Assembly (NCBI GenBank): GCA_021324365.1
Contig: JAJPJE010000100.1
Coordinates: 57,784-121,783 of the forward strand
DNA from: Terriglobia bacterium
GTDB taxonomy: Bacteria > Acidobacteriota > Terriglobia > Terriglobales > Acidobacteriaceae
Length of the DNA stretch: 64,000 bases
Direction: 5' to 3'
Under the pieces are notes generated by a model. That model saw only the letters and a list, made by a program, of their open reading frames with translations. It was not told the origin of the DNA and made no database searches. Below, in pieces: positions 57,986-64,000 of the stretch. The position numbers were made by a program, and so were the translations under genes. Positions within the stretch are counted from its first letter, which is position 1, and each line of letters starts with the position of its first letter.

Positions 57986-58008
57986 TGAAGCGGATTGTAA
58001 CCCAAACA

Positions 58009-58042
58009 CGTTTCACGTTCCGTGTTTCGCGTTTCCCGTTCC
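58009..58042. repeat. CGTTTC-type repeat
   Basis: Copies of CGTTTC/CGTTCC in tandem (CGTTTCACGTTCCGTGTTTC and on), the same family as at 51577-51648. An inverted part is at 58302-58317 (GCGAAACGGGAAAC), so both flank the segment before nadD. Confidence 0.6.
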
Positions 58043-58173
58043 AAAACTTCCAACAACACGACCGTCTTGGCACCGGGCGCCGCATGCTGACGCCGGCATC
58101 ATCTCTCCCCACCGTTCGCCGAACTCGGGCGATAGGGAGGGGCACCCGTGCGTAGCCCGACCCGAGAACCCGT

Positions 58174-58262
58174 GCGCGGACAGGAATGTCCGCGCCACAC
58201 CAGCCCGCCGTCGGGAATCTCCACGCCCTACTAGCACGCGGACAGGAATGTCCGCGCCACAC
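58174..58262. repeat. two copies of a 26-bp palindromic repeat
   Basis: CGCGGACAGGAATGTCCGCG followed by CCACAC occurs at 58175-58200 and 58237-58262. Each copy is itself a hairpin (GCGCGGACA-GGAA-TGTCCGCGC in the first). This REP-like unit lies in the gap between the dead methyltransferase head and nadD. Two copies 62 bases apart are not a CRISPR. Confidence 0.8.
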
Positions 58263-58329
58263 TACAAATCCCGGTGCTGTCTTTTGCACTTGAATCTCGG
58301 CGCGCGAAACGGGAAACTGGTCTTTCTGA

Positions 58330-59079
58330 ATGAACGTAGCCCTGTTCGGCGGCACCTTCGATCCCATTCATCGCGGACACCTCGCCGTGGCCAAAGCCGC
58401 CCAGCACGACTACGGGCTCAAGCAGATTCTTTTCATTCCTTCGGGAGCTCCTCCGCATAAACACGATCCGGCGCTCACTCCATTCATTCATCGCTATGCC
58501 ATGGTTGCGCTGGCCATCTCGGGTCAAGCCGGAATGACCCCGTCGCTCGTGGAATCGCCACATGAGTTGGGAAACCGTCCAGCGTATTCCATCGATACCG
58601 TCCGTCGCATCCGCGCCACGCTGAAAGCGACAGACCGGCTCTTCTTCATCATTGGCATCGACGCCTTTCTCGACATCGCCAAATGGCATCAACCAGAAGC
58701 AGTGTTGCGTGAAACCGAGTTCATTGTGGCCAGCAGGCCTGGTTACTCCCTCGGCGATCTTGGCGATGCGCTGCCGGAATCGCTTCGGCCGCCAGAGCCG
58801 GTTCGCCGGGCGCTGCGAAATCAGGCTGCCAAAGGAGAAATCGTCCTGCCGGGGATTACCATTCACCTGTTGCCCGAGGTGACCGAGCACGTCTCCGCCA
58901 CGCACGTCCGCAAGGCGGCAGCCAGGAGTGGCTCTCAGTTGCGCAGTCTCGTTGGCCCAGCCGTCGCGGATTACATCCATAAAACGGGCCTTTATCGCAA
59001 TACCGTACAGACAGGGCACGATTCCGCCACCCCGAAAGTGTTACAGATGACGCCGCGCAGGAGACAAAAAACCATATAA
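58330..59079 (+). CDS. nadD: nicotinate-nucleotide adenylyltransferase NadD
   Basis: 249 residues. The nucleotidyltransferase motif GGTFDPIHRGHLAVA at the start and the ISSTxIR-like SATHVRKAAARSG near 200 are diagnostic. RPAYSIDTVRRIR and FFIIGIDAFLDIAKWHQPE bind the mononucleotide. It adenylates nicotinate mononucleotide in NAD synthesis. The C-terminal ~30 residues are longer than usual and basic (MTPRRRQKTI). rsfS follows by 30 bases, the widely conserved order. Confidence 0.96.
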   Translation: MNVALFGGTFDPIHRGHLAVAKAAQHDYGLKQILFIPSGAPPHKHDPALTPFIHRYAMVALAISGQAGMTPSLVESPHELGNRPAYSIDTVRRIRATLKATDRLFFIIGIDAFLDIAKWHQPEAVLRETEFIVASRPGYSLGDLGDALPESLRPPEPVRRALRNQAAKGEIVLPGITIHLLPEVTEHVSATHVRKAAARSGSQLRSLVGPAVADYIHKTGLYRNTVQTGHDSATPKVLQMTPRRRQKTI

Positions 59080-59109
59080 GCTGGATGAACTTCAACTACA
59101 CGAGGTCGG

Positions 59110-59583
59110 ATGGTCAGGAAAACCGATAATAACCGAGGCCAGGTGCTCGAAGCCGTTCACGCCTGCGAAGATAAGAAAGCCGAAGACATCGCAATTCTGG
59201 AACTGGACAAGGATTCCGGCGCGTTCACAGATTTCTTTGTTATCTGCTCTGGTAGCAACCCGAGGCAAGTTCAAGCCATCTCGGATGAGGTAGAGCAGAG
59301 ACTCAGCCGTTCCGGTGAGCGGCCGGCGAATGTCGAAGGCTACAAGCAGGCGGAGTGGGTGCTGCTCGATTATGTAAATTTTGTAGTTCACGTGTTCTCC
59401 CCCAAGGCACGGAACTTCTATAACCTGGAGCGGCTTTGGAAGTCTGCAAAACGGTTCCAGCCATCGGAATTCACGATCAGCAGCGCGAAAAAGGCAGCAG
59501 TAGTGCGCTCGAGCGGCCCGAAGGCGAAAACGGCACGAGCCTCCACACCCCGGAGCGCCAAGGCTCGAACGGGCAAACGGTAG
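59110..59583 (+). CDS. rsfS: ribosome silencing factor RsfS
   Basis: 157 residues. The RsfS/Iojap domain spans about 10-115: AEDIAILELDKDSGAFTDFF, VICSGSNPRQVQAISDEVEQ, and WVLLDYVNFVVHVFSPKARN, LERLW. It binds L14 of the large subunit to block subunit joining under starvation. A basic Lys/Ala/Arg-rich tail of about 35 residues (AARASTPRSAKARTGKR-like) is an extension relative to E. coli. It lies between nadD and an AAA+ gene. Confidence 0.94.
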   Translation: MVRKTDNNRGQVLEAVHACEDKKAEDIAILELDKDSGAFTDFFVICSGSNPRQVQAISDEVEQRLSRSGERPANVEGYKQAEWVLLDYVNFVVHVFSPKARNFYNLERLWKSAKRFQPSEFTISSAKKAAVVRSSGPKAKTARASTPRSAKARTGKR

Positions 59584-59618
59584 CGTCCGCCGCCTCGACG
59601 CTATACCTTTGTGGCGGA

Positions 59619-60545
59619 ATGCGAGACGCAGTTCTGGCCTCGTGGATCGCGCAAGACGCGAGTTCAAAACAGCTTCTCACCGACGTCCAGAAAATCGCTC
59701 CGACGTCCGCTACCGTGCTCATCCGCGGCGAGAGTGGTACCGGCAAGAAGTTGCTGGCTTTCCTTCTGCACTCTTTGAGCAGTCGGGCTACGAAGCCCAT
59801 CGTTCACATTGACTGCGCCAACCTCAGCCAGGCCTTCCTGGAAACGGAGCTTTTTGGCTGCGAACCAGGTTCTGTTCCCGGACTTGCCGAAACCAAGCCC
59901 GGGCAACTGGAACTGGCGGGCAACGGCACTGTCGTGCTGGAAGAAGTTGCTGCTCTGAGTCTTCCGCTGCAGGCCAAACTCCTGCGCACCATTGAAGAAC
60001 AGCGCACCGAACGCGTCGGCGGTAGCCAGAGCGTGGAGGTGAAGGCGACCATCATCGCTCTCACCAGCGTGGATTTGGAGCAGGCCGTAGCGCGCCACGC
60101 CGTGCGTAAGGATCTCTATTACCGGCTGAATGTCGTCCCCCTGGCCATCAAGCCGCTGCGTGAGCGGCGGAACGATATTGCCGCCCTGGCCGAGCATTTC
60201 GTCGGACAAGCGTTGGACATCCATAAACAGCCTCGAATGAAGTTTGCTGCGGAAGCAGTTGCCGCTCTTGAGCAGTATGAGTATCCCGGCAATGTACGAG
60301 AACTGCGCCAGATCACCGAGCGGGCGGTGCTCGCCGCCGCTCCGCCGGAAATCCAGGTGGAAGATCTCCCCTGGTATATGCGCCATGCCAACGCAGCTCC
60401 GCAAATGTCGCTCGAAGAAATCGAACGCACTCACATTGTTCGGGTTCTCGAACACACCCGCGGCAAGAAAACCCAGGCAGCACGCATTCTCGGCATTAGC
60501 CGCAAGACACTGTTGGAGAAACGCAAGCGTTACAACTTAGGTTAG
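59619..60545 (+). CDS. AAA+ / Fis-HTH regulator of NtrC type with degenerate motifs
   Basis: About 308 residues. Walker A GESGTGKK (about 37-44), then ELFGCEPGSVPGLAETKPGQ in place of the GAFTGA loop, and GTVVLEEV where LFLDEV is usual, so Walker B has Glu for Asp. The sensor and arginine-finger part KDLYYRLNVVPLAIKPLRER is intact. A Fis-type HTH closes the protein (KKTQAARILGISRKTLLEKR). Without GAFTGA it should not open sigma-54 polymerase; it may regulate otherwise. It sits between rsfS and rlmH. ATG at 59619 follows a weak GGCGGA; an earlier frame overlaps rsfS. Confidence 0.8.
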   Translation: MRDAVLASWIAQDASSKQLLTDVQKIAPTSATVLIRGESGTGKKLLAFLLHSLSSRATKPIVHIDCANLSQAFLETELFGCEPGSVPGLAETKPGQLELAGNGTVVLEEVAALSLPLQAKLLRTIEEQRTERVGGSQSVEVKATIIALTSVDLEQAVARHAVRKDLYYRLNVVPLAIKPLRERRNDIAALAEHFVGQALDIHKQPRMKFAAEAVAALEQYEYPGNVRELRQITERAVLAAAPPEIQVEDLPWYMRHANAAPQMSLEEIERTHIVRVLEHTRGKKTQAARILGISRKTLLEKRKRYNLG

Positions 60546-60684
60546 CCTGTCGTCAGTAGCTGGTACACAGAAGCTGTCGTAAATCGGCTTTGGAGCATGG
60601 CTTCAACTGCGACCTCCAGAGCTGTTCGCGGCCGCGTCAGAGATTTTTCTGGAAACTAATCACCAGCCGCCACACACTGGTGTC

Positions 60685-61125
60685 GTGAAGCTGCGTGTCG
60701 CCTGGATTGGCAAGACTAAAGAGCCTGCTTACCAGGCTCTCACTAACGAATACCTGAAGCGAATTTCATACTTCACCACCATTGATCCTCAGGAATTCTC
60801 TAACGAGGTCACGCTGCTGAAGTCCATCTCAAAACAAGTTCCCAAGCCATTTCTGGTACTGCTCGATTCGCGTGGCAAGCAATTCTCATCGGAAGAGCTT
60901 GCAGCTTACCTTGAAGATCAGCAGGACCGTGGATTAGGACAGATTCTCTTCGCGATTGGTCCATCGGACGGATTCAGCGAAGAAGCGATTGCGCTAGCCG
61001 ACCTGAAGCTCTCGTTCGGGAAAATGACATTCGCTCACGAACTAGCGCGCGTTGTGTTGCTCGAACAGCTCTATCGCGCTTTTACCATCATCAAGAAGCA
61101 TCCGTATCATCTCGGGCATAAATGA
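60685..61125 (+). CDS. rlmH: 23S rRNA (pseudouridine-1915-N3)-methyltransferase RlmH
   Basis: 146 residues, SPOUT fold. Starts KLRVAWIGKTKEPAYQALTN; the knot region ILFAIGPSDGFSEEA (I-G-G-P-x-G pattern with S for G) and the final LLEQLYRAFTIIKKHPYHLG are diagnostic. RlmH methylates m3Psi1915 in helix 69 of assembled 70S ribosomes. A GTG start; the gene is 139 bases after the AAA+ regulator. Its placement next to nadD-rsfS is conserved in many bacteria. Confidence 0.94.
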   Translation: MKLRVAWIGKTKEPAYQALTNEYLKRISYFTTIDPQEFSNEVTLLKSISKQVPKPFLVLLDSRGKQFSSEELAAYLEDQQDRGLGQILFAIGPSDGFSEEAIALADLKLSFGKMTFAHELARVVLLEQLYRAFTIIKKHPYHLGHK

Positions 61126-61153
61126 AAAAAGCACGGCCGAGTGAGTGCCGTGC
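61125..61153 (-). terminator. terminator of the PEP-CTERM gene
   Basis: On the minus strand GCACGGC (61153-61147) pairs with GCCGTGC (61137-61131) around nine bases, followed by TTTTTT (61130-61125). It lies 24 bases after the PEP-CTERM stop codon and could also stop rlmH transcripts weakly. Confidence 0.85.
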
Positions 61154-61176
61154 CTCAATTAGTAAAACGAACGCTC

Positions 61177-61809
61177 CTACGCCCGCCGACGGAGGCGGAT
61201 TAACAATGGGATGCCCGAACCTAGAAGCAACAAGGTTGCCGGTTCGGGAACGGTTGTGATCTGCCCGTAATAATCCAACCCGTACGAGACGCCTGCCCGC
61301 TGGGCGACATCGAACTGCAACAGGTTTTCTCCGTCGATCAGATCGCTGGCGTCGAAATTAATCAGGTACGCTCCTCTGCACCCTATCCCGAAATCCGAGC
61401 AGGTGGTGTAGTTGTTATTGGTGGTCGAAGCCTCCGCAACCAGCAGGTGCCCGTTTAATGTCACGGATGTCGAATCGTCCGCCATCACCTCGATCCACCC
61501 GGAACTGGGAGCCCCCGAAACGGTGAAGCGGTCGAAGAAACTGGTCACCGTGCCGTTGGCTACCTGGAAGTAGTTTGCGTCGTTGGTATTGCCGCTGTTC
61601 GCGAACGACACCCAGGACGAGGTACCCAGTGCCTTCGACCAGGCTGCATTCGGATCGATGGCAATCGTAGGACTGCCGGAATTGTTGGTTTGACCTGAGT
61701 CTGCTGCACTTCCCAGACTCGCAAGTACAACGTTGTCGGCAAAAGCGGTAGTGGATACAAACAAGGCCAGAACTGCAACAACAGCTATCTTTACCACTCG
61801 AACCTTCAC
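61177..61809 (-). CDS. PEP-CTERM sorting-domain secreted protein
   Basis: About 210 residues. Signal peptide (VVKIAVVAVLALFVSTTAFA), a beta-rich body (SWVSFANSGNTNDANYFQVA, NGTVTSFFDRFTVSG, FDASDLIDGENLLQFDVAQR) and the C-terminal tripartite sorting tail: PEPATLLLLGSGIPLLI then RLRRRA. The tail is cut by an exosortase (EpsH/XrtA type) encoded elsewhere, linking to exopolysaccharide production. Two Cys in CSDFGIGCRG may form a disulfide. GTG at 61809 with AAAGGG six bases ahead is preferred over a frame starting at 61932. Confidence 0.9.
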   Translation of the reverse strand: MKVRVVKIAVVAVLALFVSTTAFADNVVLASLGSAADSGQTNNSGSPTIAIDPNAAWSKALGTSSWVSFANSGNTNDANYFQVANGTVTSFFDRFTVSGAPSSGWIEVMADDSTSVTLNGHLLVAEASTTNNNYTTCSDFGIGCRGAYLINFDASDLIDGENLLQFDVAQRAGVSYGLDYYGQITTVPEPATLLLLGSGIPLLIRLRRRA

Positions 61810-62275
61810 AGCTTTACCCTTTCTCGATCGGCCTGAAAGCCCGGACGAAGTGTTTCTTGCGCTTAACGATTTCAGAGTAGATGCTCGACTACGTTTACCC
61901 GTTGCACACAGAGGTGTGCGCAAAAGAAGCACCTGCTCGAATCGATCACGATTTTTTTGCTGGTTACTACAAACGTTGTTCGTTGCTTACTCTGTAGCAA
62001 CGGGCGTACGCGGCAACGACGAGATCGGCCGTCGGTAACTAAAGCAAGTTACTGTGTCTTGCGGACGATACACTCGTCTCGCGACAGACATTTGTGACAA
62101 ATTGTGTCACCGCTCCCGTCCATCCCATGAAGTGCACCCGCGCTTCCAAACGTTTGGTTGAAGGATAGCTACTTGGATGTTGAACTTTTCATCAATTATG
62201 CAACACATTGCACATCGAGAGGAACCGATTTACCTGAAATGGATGCGCCTTCGACAAAGTAACCTGCATCGATGG
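61810..62275. other. 466-base intergenic region
   Basis: Upstream of the PEP-CTERM gene on one side and downstream of the thioesterase gene on the other. It holds one clear dyad, GTGACA-AATTG-TGTCAC at 62094-62110, of operator size. No coding frame in it is believable. Confidence 0.5.
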
Positions 62276-62695
62276 TTACTTTTTGGCGAGCCTTGCCGAG
62301 AATTCGGACAGGTTGATGACGGCACGATTTATCGTCCCACGACCTATTTCTATCGACTCCGCCCCATCTGAACCGGCCAAGGTCCACGCCTTCACTCGCA
62401 TTACATAGAACCTTCCATCGAACGATTCCATCTCCGCGCGCGCCCGGACTCGCGAACCGATCCCCGTCGGTGCCCGATGTTCCACGTGAATCGCCGTACC
62501 CACGTTGATCTCGCCTGCCTCTGCATAGGGATGCAGCGCGTGGAAGCACGCGGTTTCCATTAGACGAATCATGTCGGGCGTGGAATAAACCGGCGGAAGT
62601 TGAGGATGAAATGCGGTAAGCGTGTGCTTGAATTCGACGACTTCTTCGACTTCGGCGTGCGCACCAACCGGAACGGGGCGGGACATGGGAGGCAT
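62276..62695 (-). CDS. hotdog-fold thioesterase, FlK-like
   Basis: About 139 residues. The FlK-like signature is present: VYSTPDMIRLMETACFHALH with the Thr and Glu of the site, GTAIHVEHRAPTGIGSRVRA with the catalytic His, and RVKAWTLAGSDGAESIEIGRG. Known FlK hydrolyses fluoroacetyl-CoA, but the wide family acts on other short acyl-CoA or unknown thioesters. Starts at 62707, 62695 and 62686 (ATG) are all possible; 62695 is used here. It is transcribed in the same direction as the next gene, 133 bases away. Confidence 0.87.
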   Translation of the reverse strand: MPPMSRPVPVGAHAEVEEVVEFKHTLTAFHPQLPPVYSTPDMIRLMETACFHALHPYAEAGEINVGTAIHVEHRAPTGIGSRVRARAEMESFDGRFYVMRVKAWTLAGSDGAESIEIGRGTINRAVINLSEFSARLAKK

Positions 62696-62740
62696 TGTAC
62701 AGAACACTACGTCTAAGCGCTGTCACCGGCAAACATCCAA

Positions 62741-62804
62741 CCACAAAGGACACGAAGGTCCCCGTAGGTTTAGACGGGCTCTGTGTTCTCTGTGTCCTTT
62801 GTGG
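62741..62804. repeat. 13-bp perfect inverted repeat, boilerplate type
   Basis: CCACAAAGGACAC (62741-62753) and GTGTCCTTTGTGG (62792-62804) pair perfectly around 38 bases. This kind of CACAAAGGACACGAAGG boilerplate recurs in acidobacterial genomes. It may serve as the end structure of the CADD-family transcript. Confidence 0.7.
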
Positions 62805-62828
62805 CGAATTCAACTACGAAACTTGGAA

Positions 62829-63521
62829 TTATGCTGCCGCTCGCGCCTTACGCCGTGCCTCAATGCCCTCCAGCGCCGTCCAAAGTGCCTTTGCGGCACC
62901 TTCGGCAGCATTCAACGCATGCGCAGCAGCCTCTGGGTTCGCTTTCAATTGCTTCGACAACTGTTCCCGCCAGACATTCGAGTGGTGAACGTCGGCGGTC
63001 GTGTGCAGGGTGAAGTAGCCACATGTCCTGCTGTCGGCGCCATACATCTCGCGCAATCCACGGGCTTTCTCTTTCGCAACTCGTGGCACCTGCGATTCGT
63101 ACGCATAGAATGCAGCAAGCGCTTGTTCCGCCGACCCCTCCTGCGCGACACCGCGGAAGTGGTCTATCAATGCCTCGATCTCTGCGATCGGCCTTCCATT
63201 CCTCGCCAGGTCGCGATCAGCGCCCATACCTTCTGTGAAGTCCAGCCACATCTCGGAATGTGGACGTCCGCCGCTGACACCTTCCTCATCCGCCAGGTTC
63301 TCAAGCACAGCGCGACGGAAAGCGCCATCGTTCAAGCGAGCATAGAAACTCGCTAAGTACGTGGGAAACGCGGCGACGTGGTGGTAGTAATTAGTGGCGT
63401 ACTCGCGCAGATCCTCGCGGCTGAGTTCACCCCCGCTCCAAGCTTTGTAATACGGATGGCACACCAGGTCATATTTTGCGACGCGTGCGTGCAGTTCGGT
63501 CCAGAATGCGTTCAATTCCAT
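62829..63521 (-). CDS. CADD/TenA-like non-heme di-iron protein, predicted self-sacrificing p-aminobenzoate synthase
   Basis: About 230 residues, an all-helical heme-oxygenase-like fold. The predicted metal ligands are at E80, H88, E142, H173, D177 and H180 (ADEEGVSGGRPHSEMW, AYESQVP, LHTTADVHHS). Lys152 is conserved, as are Tyr24/25 and Tyr41/45/46 near the positions reported for the chlamydial enzyme CADD (CT610), where Tyr side chain and Lys152 are consumed to build p-aminobenzoate for folate. This reading is from memory of that work. ATG at 63521 with GGGGTGAGA ahead is chosen. A divergent unknown gene begins 149 bases upstream. Confidence 0.85.
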   Translation of the reverse strand: MELNAFWTELHARVAKYDLVCHPYYKAWSGGELSREDLREYATNYYHHVAAFPTYLASFYARLNDGAFRRAVLENLADEEGVSGGRPHSEMWLDFTEGMGADRDLARNGRPIAEIEALIDHFRGVAQEGSAEQALAAFYAYESQVPRVAKEKARGLREMYGADSRTCGYFTLHTTADVHHSNVWREQLSKQLKANPEAAAHALNAAEGAAKALWTALEGIEARRKARAAA

Positions 63522-63669
63522 TCTCACCCCAATTAAGAATAAGAAGATGACCGCCATCGTAGGCGAACCCTGTTACTGAGAACAATCGATGGTCGCTGAA
63601 CGGCAGCAAGCTTGGCTCCAGTGCGCCAATTACGTCCCTCAATCGCTGAATGCGGCAGCCTGCGCTAAA

Positions 63670-64000
63670 ATGGACGGAATGTCAGGAGTAGCACAAGCAG
63701 TGACTCTCACGCCGTCCGACGTTGTTCGGCAGGCCCAGGTTGCGCAATCGCCCAATGGGATTTGCTACGCGGTAATGGGCCAGGCCAATATTCCTTCCGC
63801 CGATCTCGAGCGCATGGTCGCCACCGTGCCGCGCCCGGTCGCCGCGGCACTCACACGCAAGGCCTATTACTTCGTTCCACTCACCGTTGGACAGGGAGAC
63901 GACACCGTCATCGCCGACCGCTACGACGTCACACTCAGCGATAGCGCTGTCTGCCACCGCAACCTCAACCTCGGCGACTCGCATTGCGTCTTCATTTCCA
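63670..64000 (+). CDS. hypothetical protein, 3' end outside the window
   Basis: An open frame from ATG 63670 (or 63679) to the end of the window with no stop, at least 110 codons. Visible parts: VTLTPSDVVRQAQVAQSPNG, MVATVPRPVAAALTRKAYYF, VPLTVGQGDDTVIADRYDVT and LNLGDSHCVFIS. It is divergent from the CADD-family gene and may share its promoter region. No family is recognised. The clear third-position G/C bias supports real coding. Confidence 0.7.
   Translation, partial: MDGMSGVAQAVTLTPSDVVRQAQVAQSPNGICYAVMGQANIPSADLERMVATVPRPVAAALTRKAYYFVPLTVGQGDDTVIADRYDVTLSDSAVCHRNLNLGDSHCVFIS

Noticed and set aside
58174..58262. Two repeat copies as a possible CRISPR array
   Set aside because: Only two palindromic units with one spacer and no cas genes in the window; it is a REP-like element.

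Overview
The window looks like a chromosomal segment of an Acidobacteriota bacterium of the Koribacter/Terriglobia type. Reasons: a VWFA-related protein of the acidobacterial family (25086-26801), secreted proteins with Ig-like domains, a PEP-CTERM protein, a complete Gram-negative envelope toolkit (Omp85/TamB, TonB/ExbBD, SecDF-YajC) and moderately GC-rich coding DNA with short boilerplate repeats between genes. This assignment is inference from gene content; no rRNA or tRNA gene was seen.

Layout. 1-6.5 kb: the end of a TPR protein, an RlmI-like rRNA methyltransferase, an hsp20-clpB heat-shock pair behind a clear promoter with an overlapping dyad, and an endonuclease III-like protein lacking the catalytic residues. 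6.5-16.3 kb, minus strand: a long run of closely spaced genes holding an ABC exporter (ATPase, FtsX-like permease, AttH/CrtC-like lipocalin), a truncated DUF1080 gene, two Gfo/Idh/MocA oxidoreductases, a TonB-C protein, a VOC protein and a DinB protein. 16.5-24.7 kb, plus strand: an AI-2E family permease, an Omp85 protein with about seven POTRA-like repeats, and TamB. 25-41.6 kb: mostly secreted or exported enzymes (M3 and M28 peptidases, a GH2 glycosidase, a metallo-beta-lactamase-fold enzyme), an MFS and a TauE/SafE transporter, and small envelope proteins.

41.6-42.5 kb holds a decayed group II intron directly behind the terminator of the TPR lipoprotein gene. It is followed on the minus strand by exbD-exbD-exbB-tonB, then secF-secD-yajC-tgt. 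The tgt gene carries an in-frame insertion of about 60 codons made of intergenic boilerplate DNA. Obg, MsrA and a Tat-exported glycosidase follow on the plus strand.

55.1-58.0 kb is the accessory region. A BglII-family restriction endonuclease and an MT-A70 DNA methyltransferase sit between the N-terminal and C-terminal remnants of an older DNA methyltransferase gene, next to a membrane-anchored Mrr-type nuclease gene. It reads as one restriction-modification system having replaced the middle of another. This is the most unusual structure in the window.

58.3-64 kb returns to housekeeping: nadD, rsfS, a divergent AAA+/Fis regulator and rlmH, then a PEP-CTERM protein, a FlK-like thioesterase, a CADD-family protein that keeps the residues tied to self-sacrificing p-aminobenzoate synthesis, and a partial unknown gene.
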